A DNA stretch of 64,000 nucleotides. Source: an uncultured bacterium (lineage in GTDB: Bacteria; Bacillota_I; Bacilli_A; RFN20; CAG-826). The notes under the pieces are model-generated. The model made no database searches. It was not told where the DNA came from and saw only the letters and a list, made by a program, of their open reading frames with translations. Numbering within the stretch: the first letter of the stretch is position 1; every line of letters begins with the position of its first letter. Shown piece after piece: positions 17,550 through 27,754 of the stretch. The stretch spans positions 28,521 through 92,520 of the forward strand of contig CASFSS010000017.1 in assembly GCA_949297445.1 (NCBI GenBank). Reading direction: 5' to 3'. A program made the position numbers and the translations under genes.

Positions 17550-19942
17550 ATTACGATCATCAAATTATCGAAAAAAGATGGAAAGAATTCCATCTAAAGA
17601 ATAATACCTACTATTGTGATGTTTATGATTTTAGTAGACCAAAGTATTATGTTCTAGACATGTTCCCTTATCCTAGTGGACAAGGCCTTCATGTCGGTCA
17701 TCCTTTAGGCTATACAGCTACCGATGTTATTAGCCGTATGAAGCGCATGCAAGGCTACAATGTTTTGCATCCGATGGGCTGGGATGCCTTTGGTTTGCCG
17801 GCCGAACAATATGCAATAAAAAACAATGTTGCCCCTGAAGACTTTACTAGAAAAAATATCGCTCACTTTAAAGACCAACTTAATTCGATTGGCCTCTCTT
17901 ATGACTGGTCGAAAGAAATCGCTACTATCGACGCTGATTACTACAAGTGGACCCAATGGATTTTTTTGCAATTATATAAAAACGGATTAGCGTACGTCGA
18001 CTATGTCCCCGTCAATTTTTGCCCTGAATTAGGCACGGTGTTAGCTAACGAAGAAGTTATTGATGGTAAATCTGAACGAGGCGGTTTTCCTGTCATTAAA
18101 AAGCCGATGCGTCAATGGGTATTGCGCATTACCGCATATGCGGAAAAGTTGCTCGACGGTCTCACCGATTTAGATTGGCCAAAATCGACTAGAGAAATGC
18201 AAGTGAACTGGATTGGCAAATCGGTCGGTGTGGAAATTGAATTTGCCATATTAAATCATCAAGAAACATTCAAAGTTTTTACTACTCGCGTCGATACCTT
18301 GTTTGGTTGCACTTACTGTTGTTTAGCGCCAGAACATCCTTTAATTGCCAAAGTCGTTTCCAAAGAGCAAAAGCCACTCGTCGATGCTTATATTGAAACC
18401 ACAAAGCAAAAAAGCGATTTAGAAAGAACTGAATTAAACAAAGATAAAACTGGTGTCTTTTTAGGTGCCTATGCCATTAATCCAATCAATGGTCGCCAAG
18501 TTCCTATCTATGTAGCCGATTATGTCTTGTTTGGTTATGGAGAAGGCGCGGTTATGGCTGTCCCTGCCCACGATGATCGCGATTATGCTTTTGCAAAAAA
18601 ACATCATTTGCCGATGATTCAAGTACTCGATGGTGATATTTCTAGCGCCGCGATGACGCACGATGCTAAACACATTAATAGCGAATACGCTAACGGAATG
18701 AATATTGCTGAAGCTAGCAAGGTAATAACCGATCATCTCATTACGCTTGGTAAAGGACAAAAAAAGATTAATTATAAATTGCGTGATTGGCTCTTTTCCC
18801 GTCAGCGATATTGGGGAGAGCCAATTCCTATCATCAAATTAGAAGATGGCACTTTAATTCCCCTTAAAGAAGAAGAATTACCTCTCGTTTTACCGCTCAT
18901 TGATAACTATAAGCCTTCGAGCGATGGTCAATCTCCTTTAGCAAATGCTAAAGAATGGGTAAATGTTACCGTTAATGGTATCAAAGGAACCAGAGAGACC
19001 AATACCATGCCCCAGTGGGCAGGTTCATGCTGGTATTATATTCGTTATTTAGATCCCCATAATGATAAAGTTTTTGCCGACAAGAAATTGATTGATCATT
19101 GGTTACCGGTTGATTTATATGTCGGTGGTGCCGAACATGCTGTTTTGCATTTGCTATACGCGCGTTTTTGGCATAAATTTCTTTTTGATCAAGGCTATGT
19201 CGGTTGTCCTGAACCTTTCCAAAAGTTGTTCCATCAAGGACTTGTATTGGGGGAAAATCGCGAAAAGATGTCGAAGTCGCGGGGAAATGTCATAAATCCC
19301 GATGAGATAATTGCCGCTTATGGCGCGGATGCATTGCGCTTATTTTTGATGTTTTCCGGACCGCTTGAGGAATCCTTCCCTTGGTCAACGACCGGCCTTA
19401 TTGGCGCTAGACGTTTTATTGAACGTGTTTATCGCCTTTATAAAGAAGAACAAAACGTCAAAAAGTTCTCCGATACAAATGATGGCCAACTTGACTATGA
19501 ATATAATTACTTAGTTAAAAAAGTGACAAATGATTTTGCATCTTTGCAAATAAACACGGCAATTGCCCAAATGATGATTTTTATCAATGCTTGCTATAAA
19601 TTAGATAAACTATATCGTCCTTATATGCTTGATTTTTTGAAAATGTTCTCTTGTGTATGCCCATTTTTAGGCGAAGAACTTTATTATGGATTAACTGGTG
19701 AGTTAGTCGATTATCAGCCCTGGATGCAATATGACGAAAGCAAAATTACTAAAGATGAAGTCAATATTGCTATCAGCGTTAACGGTAAGCTTCGGGCGAC
19801 TATTAAGGTTCCGCTTAATTCTGATCAAGAGTTTGTTCAAAAGGCCGCTTTGTCCATACCACAAGTTATTAAATATGTGGAAAATAAGTCATTTAAAAAA
19901 GTCATTTTTGTCAAAAATAAAATTTTAAATATTGTTATTTAA
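17546..19942 (+). CDS. leuS: Leucyl-tRNA synthetase
   Basis: A 798-residue class I synthetase that charges tRNA-Leu. The HIGH-type motif is HVGH in [16 protein letters not shown]; the KMSKS loop is intact (EKMSKSRGN). The CP1 editing domain is present with TTRVDTLFG and [12 protein letters not shown], as are the [12 protein letters not shown] segment and the C-terminal anticodon-binding and small domains. Length is normal. It is coupled to glgA by ATGA with no room for a T-box leader, so its expression depends on the glycogen operon promoter or an internal promoter I cannot see. Confidence 0.97.
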   Translation: MNYDHQIIEKRWKEFHLKNNTYYCDVYDFSRPKYYVLDMFPYPSGQGLHVGHPLGYTATDVISRMKRMQGYNVLHPMGWDAFGLPAEQYAIKNNVAPEDFTRKNIAHFKDQLNSIGLSYDWSKEIATIDADYYKWTQWIFLQLYKNGLAYVDYVPVNFCPELGTVLANEEVIDGKSERGGFPVIKKPMRQWVLRITAYAEKLLDGLTDLDWPKSTREMQVNWIGKSVGVEIEFAILNHQETFKVFTTRVDTLFGCTYCCLAPEHPLIAKVVSKEQKPLVDAYIETTKQKSDLERTELNKDKTGVFLGAYAINPINGRQVPIYVADYVLFGYGEGAVMAVPAHDDRDYAFAKKHHLPMIQVLDGDISSAAMTHDAKHINSEYANGMNIAEASKVITDHLITLGKGQKKINYKLRDWLFSRQRYWGEPIPIIKLEDGTLIPLKEEELPLVLPLIDNYKPSSDGQSPLANAKEWVNVTVNGIKGTRETNTMPQWAGSCWYYIRYLDPHNDKVFADKKLIDHWLPVDLYVGGAEHAVLHLLYARFWHKFLFDQGYVGCPEPFQKLFHQGLVLGENREKMSKSRGNVINPDEIIAAYGADALRLFLMFSGPLEESFPWSTTGLIGARRFIERVYRLYKEEQNVKKFSDTNDGQLDYEYNYLVKKVTNDFASLQINTAIAQMMIFINACYKLDKLYRPYMLDFLKMFSCVCPFLGEELYYGLTGELVDYQPWMQYDESKITKDEVNIAISVNGKLRATIKVPLNSDQEFVQKAALSIPQVIKYVENKSFKKVIFVKNKILNIVI

Positions 19943-20031
19943 ATTAGTTTTTTTCGCTTGCTTTTTATTTTCTTGCTTTGTTAGTTTATTAATAATAAAA
20001 TACAACTAAATAAGGTGATGAGGTGTCAGCT

Positions 20032-20832
20032 ATGAAGGTAGATGATGAAATGATTTTAACAGTTGATGTAGGTAATAGTTCCATTGGTTATGGAATTTTT
20101 CAAAAAGGAAATTTAATTTTTCACGATGTTGTCTCTTCTAGATATGATAGCGAACTAGACGCTATTATTGCAAAATTGAAAGAAAACATTCAGACGATGA
20201 ACCTAGATATCTCTAAAATTAGGACAGGTATCATTGTTTCGGTAGTTCCCTCTTTAACAATGATTGTCCAAATGGCGTTTAAAAATGTTTTTAAAATTAA
20301 ATTAGTTCAACTGGACAATACCTTTAAGCACGATGTTAATTTAAAGATTGATGATGTTAGCGAACTAGGTGGCGATTTACTGGCCGATTTAGTGGCTTTA
20401 AAGCGCGATTATTCTTATCCATCTTTACTGGTTGATTTAGGTACTGTCACAAAAACTCTTTTATTAGATGAACACGGTGATTTCGTTTCTTGTCTTTTTT
20501 TCCCCGGCCCAAAATCATGTGTTCGTTCATTGGGCGATGAGGCGGCCTTATTGCCAAATTTAAATAGAATCGAAGTTCCAAAAGATGGTCCTTATGCTAG
20601 AAATACTGAAGATGCAATAATTACTGGTGTGTTTTATGGCACTATCGCCAGCATTGAAGGCGTGGCAAACATTTACGAAAAAGAATTACAAAAGCCTTTG
20701 ACACGCGTCATTAGTGGCGGTTTTTCTAAAGTCATTAAAGATGCTTTACCTTCCTTTTGTTACGATAACGAAATCGTTTTAAAAGGTTTATATTACCTAT
20801 ATTTATCAAATCCTGATAAATTCCCTAAATAA
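20032..20832 (+). CDS. coaX: Type III pantothenate kinase
   Basis: CoaX phosphorylates pantothenate, the first step of coenzyme A synthesis. The N-terminal ASKHA phosphate loop is ILTVDVGNSSIGYG, followed by the DLGTVTKT motif with the catalytic-site Asp and the FPGPKSCVRSLGDEAALLP segment. Length (266) is typical. Three in-frame starts are possible: GTG 20023, ATG 20032 and ATG 20050. GAGGTG six bases before 20032 favours that one, while AAGGTGA would fit 20023. CoaE, the last enzyme of the pathway, is at 41818-43227 fused to MutM. Confidence 0.93.
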   Translation: MKVDDEMILTVDVGNSSIGYGIFQKGNLIFHDVVSSRYDSELDAIIAKLKENIQTMNLDISKIRTGIIVSVVPSLTMIVQMAFKNVFKIKLVQLDNTFKHDVNLKIDDVSELGGDLLADLVALKRDYSYPSLLVDLGTVTKTLLLDEHGDFVSCLFFPGPKSCVRSLGDEAALLPNLNRIEVPKDGPYARNTEDAIITGVFYGTIASIEGVANIYEKELQKPLTRVISGGFSKVIKDALPSFCYDNEIVLKGLYYLYLSNPDKFPK

Positions 20833-20839
20833 TTAACTT

Positions 20840-20869
20840 CTACATATTATGTAGAGAATGGTATATAAT
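20840..20869 (+). promoter_or_regulatory. Promoter-like site with palindrome before pepV
   Basis: A consensus TATAAT is at 20864-20869. A perfect 15-base palindrome, CTACATA-T-TATGTAG (20840-20854), covers the place of the -35 box, which itself is poor. Such a layout fits activator- or repressor-dependent expression, but no candidate regulator is adjacent. Confidence 0.4.
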
Positions 20870-20903
20870 TTTTTTGTTCTCAAATTAGTCGAGGCATATT
20901 TTT

Positions 20904-22268
20904 ATGAATTACACAAAAATTACTAAATTATATAAAGAAGAGTCATTGCTTGCTCTTAAAAAGTTTCTAGCCATTCCGTCTTTGTACGATGAAAAAACAA
21001 TTAGTGAGACTAATCCTTACGGTTCTAATATCGGCGAGGCCCTTAATTTTCTCGCTGAACTTGGCGCTCGCTACGGCTTTAATGTTGATAAGTGCGATGG
21101 TCGCTTGGTGGAATTAACGTACGGCGATGGCGATAAGCTAATTGATATTTTTGCTCACGTGGATGTCGTACCCGCTACTGGCGATTGGCAAAGCGACCCT
21201 TTTGTGCCAACCATTGAAAGAAATGTTTTATATGCTCGTGGCGCTAGCGACGATAAAGGACCACTAATTGCGGCCTTTTATGCCATCAAGGCTTTAAAGG
21301 ACAATGGCTTAATAAGAAACTATCGTGTCCGTTTAGTGGCCGGTGGCGATGAAGAGCGAGGATCCACTTGTTTACAGTATTATTTTGATACGTTAAAAAA
21401 AGAGTATCCTACTTACGGTTTTACTCCCGATTCAGACTTTCCACTCATCTATGGTGAAAAAGGAATTATAAATTTTGATTGCATAAAAGAATTCGTCTCT
21501 AAAGATGTGGTGGCCATTAGTGGTGGGGTTGTTTATAATGCCGTCATCGATTGTGCCACTTTTAAGGTTCGTAAAGTTGACGGTTTAATAAAATATCTCG
21601 ATTCAAAGGAAGCAAAATACACCATTGACGGCGATTCCGGAAATGACTTTGTTACAATTACGTTTATTGGTAAATCCGCTCATGGATCAACACCTAATAA
21701 AGGCAAAAATGCCGCTCTTATTGGCTTAGATTTATTAGGAGAATTTTTTGACATTCCTGAATTCAAAAAAATTGTTCTATTATTAAAAAGCGCCGATGGT
21801 AAACCTTTTGATGGCTTTGCAAAATCCAAAGAATTGAAAGCAACTACTTATTGCCTAGGTAAAATATCTTATGATGGCAAATTATTGAAGCTCGGCATCA
21901 ATTTACGTTATCCAGAAAATGCGACGTCCGCTTCTTTGATTGAAAAATTTAGACAATCTTTTGGCGGTGAAATAATTTGTGGCGAAGATAGTTTGCCCTT
22001 ACTTATGAATCCGCGTTCAAAGATGATAAAAACGCTATTAAAGGCTTATCGGAAAGAGACGGATGATTTATTGAGTAGACCCTTTACTATTGGCGGTGGA
22101 ACATATGCAAAACATGCCAAAAACACAGTCGCATTTGGGGCGACCTTACCGGGTCGAGATAACCATATTCATGAACCAAATGAAATCCTTTATCTAAAAG
22201 ATTTCTATTTAATGCAAGCCATTTACGCACGCGCCATACATATGTTGGGAAATTTGCATGAGAACTAG
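20904..22268 (+). CDS. pepV: M20 family dipeptidase PepV
   Basis: A 454-residue zinc dipeptidase that frees amino acids from dipeptides in the cytosol. Metal ligands are visible: H85 and D87 in FAHVDVVP, D116 in GASDDKGP (bridging), catalytic E150 with E151 in GGDEER, D178 in PDSDFP, and a C-terminal His in [10 protein letters not shown]. The lid-domain segment [13 protein letters not shown] supplies the second conserved His. It overlaps trmB by 11 bases. The neighbours pepV-trmB-ytpR match the Bacillus ytjP-ytmQ-ytpR region. Confidence 0.95.
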   Translation: MNYTKITKLYKEESLLALKKFLAIPSLYDEKTISETNPYGSNIGEALNFLAELGARYGFNVDKCDGRLVELTYGDGDKLIDIFAHVDVVPATGDWQSDPFVPTIERNVLYARGASDDKGPLIAAFYAIKALKDNGLIRNYRVRLVAGGDEERGSTCLQYYFDTLKKEYPTYGFTPDSDFPLIYGEKGIINFDCIKEFVSKDVVAISGGVVYNAVIDCATFKVRKVDGLIKYLDSKEAKYTIDGDSGNDFVTITFIGKSAHGSTPNKGKNAALIGLDLLGEFFDIPEFKKIVLLLKSADGKPFDGFAKSKELKATTYCLGKISYDGKLLKLGINLRYPENATSASLIEKFRQSFGGEIICGEDSLPLLMNPRSKMIKTLLKAYRKETDDLLSRPFTIGGGTYAKHAKNTVAFGATLPGRDNHIHEPNEILYLKDFYLMQAIYARAIHMLGNLHEN

Positions 22269-22869
22269 ATATAAGCCATGGGCGATTGAATTCATTGATA
22301 AGCACGCCGATTTTTTGTTAGATGAGCAAGCAATTAAGGCGCTTCAAAATAACGATAAAAAAATCATTGTGGAAATTGGTTCTGGAAAAGGCGATTTCAT
22401 TGTTGACTTTGCCACGCTTGAGCCTAGCTACCAATTTATCGCTTGCGAAAAGGTCGATAGCGTCGGTGGTGTTTTGCTAAAGAAAATTATTGACGCTAAG
22501 CTGACTAATGTTGCCTACTTTCGTGGTGACGCAAAAGAATTGCTTAACCTTTTGCCAAATGATTCTATTGATGCTATTTTTTTAAATTTTCCTGATCCGT
22601 GGCCGAAAAAACGCCACGCTAAACGACGATTGATTCATCGTGATTTTTTAAACGAATATTATCGTGTTTTAAAAAAAGACGGTTTGTTACGCCTAAAAAC
22701 TGATAACGAAGACTTATATAATTTTGCACATGATGAAATGGTGGATTCCCTATTTTTATCGGTAAAATGTGGCTATAATATTTATGATAAATTTTCCATT
22801 AAAAGTGAGTATGAAAAGAAATATTTAGCCATGGGGAAGAAAATATTTTTAATCGAGGTTAAAAAATAA
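22258..22869 (+). CDS. trmB: tRNA (guanine-N7)-methyltransferase
   Basis: A 203-residue SAM-dependent enzyme that forms m7G46 in tRNA variable loops. The SAM-binding motif is EIGSGKGDF; the family-specific catalytic motif is [18 protein letters not shown], followed by LKTDNEDLY. Length is normal. The start codon overlaps the 3' end of pepV, and ytpR starts one base after the stop, so these are co-transcribed. Confidence 0.96.
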   Translation: MRTRYKPWAIEFIDKHADFLLDEQAIKALQNNDKKIIVEIGSGKGDFIVDFATLEPSYQFIACEKVDSVGGVLLKKIIDAKLTNVAYFRGDAKELLNLLPNDSIDAIFLNFPDPWPKKRHAKRRLIHRDFLNEYYRVLKKDGLLRLKTDNEDLYNFAHDEMVDSLFLSVKCGYNIYDKFSIKSEYEKKYLAMGKKIFLIEVKK

Positions 22870-22870
22870 T

Positions 22871-23482
22871 ATGTATCGCTTTTATTATCAAAAAGAAACA
22901 ATCGGAGATATTTTATTTATCGTCATCGATGCTTTAAAAGTACCAACTTCAATTAAACAATATGGTGATGTTTGTGCTCTTTATGACGAACATAATAATC
23001 TTGTTGGAATGAATATCTATCATTTTAGTCAAATTTATGAGTTAAATAAGCGTGGCATGATATTGCCTTTGTCTGATGATCTATTGGGGGCCGTGAATGG
23101 TTTGATTGAACCATATGGTCTATCAAAATTTATTCGCGAAGAGAGCGGGTTTGTCATTACAAAGGTCAAGGAGATTTATCCGCTTGAAGATAGTGAAAAT
23201 CTATCATATGTCAGCGTCTATGACGGAAAGAATCTGATTCCTTTAGTAACTGCTAGTAAAAATGTCAAGGCGGATGATTTAGTGGTGTATGCCAAAGTAG
23301 GTACGCTTTTAAAAGATGGTAGTCAATTGCAAGTAACCACAATGCTTGGACAAAAAAGCGAAGGAATGCTATGTTCTGCTCGTAGTTTAAACATGGATGC
23401 AGTTGCAAAACCAAATGAAGTGCTAATTTTAAATCAATCATATAAGATAGGCGATGATTTTTTCGCTAACGGAGGATATTAA
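22871..23482 (+). CDS. ytpR: YtpR-family tRNA-binding protein
   Basis: A 203-residue protein with an N-terminal domain of the type found only in YtpR proteins (about 1-90) and a C-terminal OB-fold tRNA-binding domain (about 95-200) like the N-terminal domain of PheT: VTKVKEIYPLEDSENLSYVSV, then QVTTMLGQKSEGMLCSARSL. It probably binds structured RNA; its exact job is not established. Same neighbourhood as in Bacillus. Confidence 0.9.
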   Translation: MYRFYYQKETIGDILFIVIDALKVPTSIKQYGDVCALYDEHNNLVGMNIYHFSQIYELNKRGMILPLSDDLLGAVNGLIEPYGLSKFIREESGFVITKVKEIYPLEDSENLSYVSVYDGKNLIPLVTASKNVKADDLVVYAKVGTLLKDGSQLQVTTMLGQKSEGMLCSARSLNMDAVAKPNEVLILNQSYKIGDDFFANGGY

Positions 23483-23483
23483 T

Positions 23484-24587
23484 ATGGATGAATTAGAAAT
23501 TAAACTTAAAGAAGAGGGTAAAATTAGTCGTCTTACTAATAAGACATTTCAATTTGATAAACGCTTAAAAGATGGCTTTTTTGCTGCGAATTACTTTCTA
23601 AAGTCCAATAAAATTGTTGAAAAATACGCTGCCGGGCACATCGTGACAATGCAATTTTTTCAGCGTCGTGATAATACGATGCTTTGTGGTGTTGATGAGG
23701 CCATTGCTCTTATTCATACTTTTGGCAAAAATGTCCAAGATTTAGTTATCGAAGCCTTGAATGATGGCGACATTATTTCTTCCGGTGAACCTGTTTTAAA
23801 AATTACGGGTCGTTATGAAGATTTTGGCTACTTAGAGAGCATGATAGATGGCATCTTGGCTAGACGCAGTTCGGTGGCAACTAATGTTTATGAAGTTATG
23901 CAAGCGTTACAAGGTAATGATGTTTTTTCTATGGCGGATCGTCAGGATGAATACAATACGCAAATTGGCGATGGATATGCTTCATATGTAGCCGGTATTA
24001 GAAAGGTTAGTACTGACGCACAAGGACTATGGTGGGGTGGGAAAGGAATGGGCACCATGCCGCACGCCCTCATTCAAATTTGTGGTGGTGATATTTTAAA
24101 AGCTTCAGATTTATATAAAAAGACCTTTCCTAATGAAAAGGTTACCGCTTTAATTGATTACCATAATAATGTTATTCGCGATTCGCTCACTTTAGCCGCG
24201 CATTTAAAAGAAGATTTAAGAGCCGTCCGCGTCGATACTTCCAAAGCATTAATTGATCATTATTTCGATGATAAAGACACTTCTACTTTCGATCCTCATG
24301 GGGTCTGCAAAGAACTCATTTTTGCTTTGCGCAAAGCTTTGGACGAGGCTGGCTTTAATTATGTAAAAATAATAGTTAGTAGTTCATTTACTGCCCAAAA
24401 AATTGCTGAATGGGTTAAACTTGGTGTTCCAGTTGATACTTATGGTGTTGGCACAGCCTTATGCAATAATACAACGGTTGGTTTTACTGGTGATTTGGTT
24501 ATGCTTGACGGGGCAAACGAAGCCAAGGAAGGGCGCATGAATATTGCTTCAACACGCCTAAAACCAGTCCCTTATCCAATTTATTAA
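23484..24587 (+). CDS. pncB: Nicotinate phosphoribosyltransferase
   Basis: This enzyme joins nicotinate to PRPP to give nicotinate mononucleotide in NAD salvage. The start at 23484 has GGAGG (23471-23475) eight bases upstream; an in-frame ATG at 23454 lies inside ytpR and lacks such a site. The product is 367 residues, the short class. Family features are MQFFQRRDNTMLCG, ADRQDEYNTQIGDGYASY, GTMPHALIQ, VRVDTSKA, and SSSFTAQKIAEW with DTYGVGTAL near the C-terminus. Confidence 0.93.
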   Translation: MDELEIKLKEEGKISRLTNKTFQFDKRLKDGFFAANYFLKSNKIVEKYAAGHIVTMQFFQRRDNTMLCGVDEAIALIHTFGKNVQDLVIEALNDGDIISSGEPVLKITGRYEDFGYLESMIDGILARRSSVATNVYEVMQALQGNDVFSMADRQDEYNTQIGDGYASYVAGIRKVSTDAQGLWWGGKGMGTMPHALIQICGGDILKASDLYKKTFPNEKVTALIDYHNNVIRDSLTLAAHLKEDLRAVRVDTSKALIDHYFDDKDTSTFDPHGVCKELIFALRKALDEAGFNYVKIIVSSSFTAQKIAEWVKLGVPVDTYGVGTALCNNTTVGFTGDLVMLDGANEAKEGRMNIASTRLKPVPYPIY

Positions 24588-24601
24588 AATTAATGTGAAA
24601 T

Positions 24602-24637
24602 AATGAAAATTTTTCATAGAAAATGAAAATTTTTACA
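24602..24637 (+). promoter_or_regulatory. Two tandem palindromic boxes before the CcpA-like gene
   Basis: AATGAAAATTTTT occurs at 24602-24614 and again at 24622-24634, exactly 20 bases apart (about two helical turns). The first is part of the perfect palindrome ATGAAAA-T-TTTTCAT (24603-24617). The second ends in ACAT instead. The position, 35-70 bases before a LacI-family gene, suggests an autoregulatory operator. It has the outer TGAAA/TTTCA of a cre box but not the central CG. Confidence 0.5.
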
Positions 24638-24671
24638 TTTATACTTGTAGTGTAAATAAGGAAGTACACAT

Positions 24672-25721
24672 ATGAGTGAACAAAATAAGATTGATGAAAA
24701 CGAATTAGTCAACGATAATGAAGGTCATCGAAATATTCGAGTAACAATTTACGAAGTTGCTAGGGCAGCAAATGTTTCCTTAGCGACTGTTTCTCGCGTA
24801 ATTAATTGTCGTGGGAATGTCACTTCCAAGACAAAAGAACGCGTTGAACGAGTTATTGCAGAAATGGGTTATCGCCCTAGCGTTGTCGCCAAAGCTCTTG
24901 CCACGAATCGTTCGACGAACATTGGTGTCGTTATACCATCCGCAAATTATGTTTACATATCTAATATGCTTAATGGGATGATTGAAGTCGCTAAAGAGCG
25001 CGGTTATAACTTGACTCTATTTGTTACATCTAATTCGCATGACGACGCGATGGCAATGGTGGAAAAAGTTATTTCTTCTCATGTTGATGGGGCAATTATT
25101 TTTGATGATCAGCTCGGTGAGGAGGATGCATCGAAAATTGCTTCTTACGATGTTCCAACTATTGTAATTAATAATTTAGTTAAACATTATAATGTGGGAT
25201 GCATTTTATTTATTTATGATGCCGTTTTACGCAATGTCATCAACGAAAAAATAAAAAGCCAATTTCAAAAACCGTTGGTTTTTTTACACGTGCATAATTG
25301 CGGCCGCATTTTAGCTAATGCGGAAAACATTTTTATAGATACTTGTCGGGCCAACAACGTCGAGTACCATATCATGAATGTTGATGATTCTTATACGAAG
25401 ACATATTCGGCATTTATGAACTATTTTAAAGAACATAAAAGTGGATATTTTGTCGCTTACCGTGACTCGATAGCTGCCTCAATCATCAATGCTGCGACCG
25501 ATAGTGGGCTAAATGTTCCGGAAGATGTTGAAGTTATATCATTAATTGGCACTAAGTATGCCAACATTGTGCGACCAACCATTTCGAGCATGAATATTGA
25601 TATGCAAGAAGTTGGCAAAAAAGCAGTTTATATGTTAAATGAACTTGGCGAAGGAAATTTAAAAAATCGTGTTTGTGAGATTGATTGTTCTTATCTAAAA
25701 AGACAATCGACAAAGGAGTAG
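24672..25721 (+). CDS. ccpA: LacI-family transcription regulator, CcpA-like
   Basis: The helix-turn-helix VTIYEVARAANVSLATVSRV (about 25-44) with the hinge helix YRPSVVAKALA is very close to CcpA of Bacilli. It is followed by a periplasmic-binding-protein type sensor domain. The 349-residue length includes an acidic 22-residue extension before the HTH. CcpA with HPr-Ser-P represses or activates carbon genes at cre boxes; a perfect cre box lies at 62759-62772. Location next to tyrS matches Bacillus ccpA. I cannot confirm HPr-contact residues, so another LacI member is possible. Confidence 0.8.
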   Translation: MSEQNKIDENELVNDNEGHRNIRVTIYEVARAANVSLATVSRVINCRGNVTSKTKERVERVIAEMGYRPSVVAKALATNRSTNIGVVIPSANYVYISNMLNGMIEVAKERGYNLTLFVTSNSHDDAMAMVEKVISSHVDGAIIFDDQLGEEDASKIASYDVPTIVINNLVKHYNVGCILFIYDAVLRNVINEKIKSQFQKPLVFLHVHNCGRILANAENIFIDTCRANNVEYHIMNVDDSYTKTYSAFMNYFKEHKSGYFVAYRDSIAASIINAATDSGLNVPEDVEVISLIGTKYANIVRPTISSMNIDMQEVGKKAVYMLNELGEGNLKNRVCEIDCSYLKRQSTKE

Positions 25722-25724
25722 ATT

Positions 25725-26975
25725 ATGGATTTAATTGATGAATTAAAATATCGTGGATTAATTAAAGACTTTTCAAACGAGGATGAAGTTCGCGAGTTAT
25801 TGAAGAGCAAACAAACGATATATTGTGGCTTTGATCCTAGCGCAGCTAGTCTTCATTTAGGCAATTTCGTGGCGATTTCAATGTTGATGCGCCTACAAAA
25901 AGCTGGTCATCGTGTTATCGCTGTCTTAGGTGGCATCACCGGAATGATTGGTGATCCAAGTGGAAAGAAATCAGAACGTAAATTGTTGGATGTTCAACAA
26001 GTAAGCGCAAATGTTGCTTCGATTAAAAAGCAGTTAGAGCGTTTTATTATTACAACAGATGATAATGGATTAATTATTTCGAACCAAGATTGGTTGGCTA
26101 ATATGACAATGATTGAATTTTTGCGCGATTATGGGAAATATTTTTCAATCAATTACATGTTAAACAAAGAAATTGTTGCCTCACGTTTAGATAGTGGAAT
26201 TTCTTATACAGAATTTTCGTATTCAATTATTCAAGCAATTGATTTTTTAACACTTTATCGCAACGAAAATTGCGCCATCCAAATTGGCGGTTCTGACCAG
26301 TGGGGTAATTTGACTAGTGGTCTAGAATTAATTCGTAAACAGGTTGGCGAAAACGCGAAAGTAGGTTGCTTTACGATTCCGTTACTTCTTGATTCTAATG
26401 GGAAAAAATTTGGCAAATCCGAAGAAGGTGCCCTCTATTTAGACGAAAAGCTTTGTTCGCCCTATCGCCTTTATCAATATTTTATTAATGTTGGCGATGC
26501 AGATGCTGAACGTTATTTAAAAATATTTTCTTTTAAATCGCTTGAGGAGATTGCCGAATTAATTAAATCGCATCGCGAAAATCTTGGTGCTCGCATTGCC
26601 CAAAAAGCATTAGCTAAAGAAGTCGTAACGATGATCCATGGTGCTAAAAAAGCTCAAGAAGCCGAAGAGATGTCCTTGGCCCTTTTTTCAAATGATTTCT
26701 CCGCTTTATCTAAGGATAATATTTTGGAACTTTTTGGTTCGTTTATGGTCGAACATGCCGCTAGTAGCAAGCTCGAGGATCTTTTAATTGACATTCATGC
26801 CGCTAGTAGCAAACGCGAAGCACGTGAATTTATTAATGGAAATTCCATTGCAATCAACGGTAAAAAGATTACCGATGTCAATTATATTGTCGATTTTTCA
26901 TCAACGATGCACGATGAATATGTCTTGCTTAAACGCGGCAAGAAAAATTATTATTTAGTTAGGTTCACGAAATGA
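25725..26975 (+). CDS. tyrS: Tyrosyl-tRNA synthetase
   Basis: A 416-residue class I synthetase charging tRNA-Tyr. The HIGH-type motif appears as HLGN in ASLHLGNFVAI and the KMSKS-type motif as KFGKS. The tyrosine-binding region QIGGSDQWGNL is present, and the C-terminal S4-like RNA-binding domain (SSKREAREFINGNSIAINGKK) is complete. It begins 3 bases after the regulator stop, with AAGGAG before the ATG. No T-box leader fits in this gap, unlike many Bacillota tyrS genes. Confidence 0.96.
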   Translation: MDLIDELKYRGLIKDFSNEDEVRELLKSKQTIYCGFDPSAASLHLGNFVAISMLMRLQKAGHRVIAVLGGITGMIGDPSGKKSERKLLDVQQVSANVASIKKQLERFIITTDDNGLIISNQDWLANMTMIEFLRDYGKYFSINYMLNKEIVASRLDSGISYTEFSYSIIQAIDFLTLYRNENCAIQIGGSDQWGNLTSGLELIRKQVGENAKVGCFTIPLLLDSNGKKFGKSEEGALYLDEKLCSPYRLYQYFINVGDADAERYLKIFSFKSLEEIAELIKSHRENLGARIAQKALAKEVVTMIHGAKKAQEAEEMSLALFSNDFSALSKDNILELFGSFMVEHAASSKLEDLLIDIHAASSKREAREFINGNSIAINGKKITDVNYIVDFSSTMHDEYVLLKRGKKNYYLVRFTK

Positions 26976-27697
26976 AAAAATATTTTTCCTTATTTCTCTT
27001 AGTGTTTCCAATCTTGACTTCCTGTAACGGCACGCCTATTTCAACCGAGGAAGCTGGAAAAATTATTGATAGTTTCCTTACCATTGAACCAACTGAATTG
27101 TTTGATATTGCTACTGTGTCGATTCAAAGTTTGGATGGCAATGTTGTCAAAAATTCGAAATATGTTTTTTCCGCTTCATCAAATTTTTATTATACCTACG
27201 AAATTACATCTACCTATACGAAAGAGCGGTGGGAATTTGTCTCAATCGATGGTTCTAATCGCTACATTAATATAGCGACGCGAACTTCGAGTGATGGTGA
27301 TGTTATCCAGCGAAAGAACATTTATGCTTTCGATGCTATTTCGTGGGAAACATATTTTTTAAAACAGCAACAAACGATTGCTGCATTTACTAGTGATGCC
27401 TATAGCCAATTAGGCGAATTGTTGCTTTTAAAGCAAAATAATCCTTCCCTCGATATTGAATTTATGAGTTTTGGCGGAACTAATTCTTTATATTGTGAGG
27501 CAAATATGACATACGAGACGAGCGATAATAGTAGCGCGTGGCCGATGACATATACAATTGATATTGATAACGGATTATTACAAAGTTACTATGCAACACT
27601 TGGATCTAATTACGATAATATTGGCATTAATTACGAGCGCATTTCAATTACAATTCCTAATATTTCATTTTTCGATAATGATCCTAATTTAATTTGA
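26972..27697 (+). CDS. Lipoprotein, unknown function
   Basis: A 241-residue lipoprotein, lipobox PILTSC (C18), starting with an ATGA overlap at the tyrS stop. The mature part is Ser/Thr/Tyr-rich and all-beta in character. Its closing strands (MTYTIDIDNGLL ... YERISITIP) loosely resemble the ends of the lipoproteins at 5151 and 6569, so it may be a distant short relative. No catalytic motif is visible. It ends just before a shared terminator. Confidence 0.75.
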   Translation: MKKYFSLFLLVFPILTSCNGTPISTEEAGKIIDSFLTIEPTELFDIATVSIQSLDGNVVKNSKYVFSASSNFYYTYEITSTYTKERWEFVSIDGSNRYINIATRTSSDGDVIQRKNIYAFDAISWETYFLKQQQTIAAFTSDAYSQLGELLLLKQNNPSLDIEFMSFGGTNSLYCEANMTYETSDNSSAWPMTYTIDIDNGLLQSYYATLGSNYDNIGINYERISITIPNISFFDNDPNLI

Positions 27698-27711
27698 GAT
27701 ATAAAAATAAA

Positions 27712-27739
27712 AAAAGAGTGGCCACTTGGTCACTCTTTT
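27712..27739. terminator. Bidirectional rho-independent terminator
   Basis: AAAAGAGTGGCC, loop ACTT, GGTCACTCTTTT: a 12-bp stem with one G-T pair. It ends the tyrS-lipoprotein transcript on one strand and rpsD on the other. Confidence 0.85.
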
Positions 27740-27754
27740 AATATGCATTTTGAA

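Noticed and set aside
24603..24617. Cre box before the CcpA-like gene
   Set aside because: The outer bases fit, but the obligatory central CG is missing, so it is listed only as a palindrome.
24588..25724. T-box riboswitch for tyrS
   Set aside because: The gap between the regulator and tyrS is three bases, and the region before the regulator is too short and lacks the T-box core.
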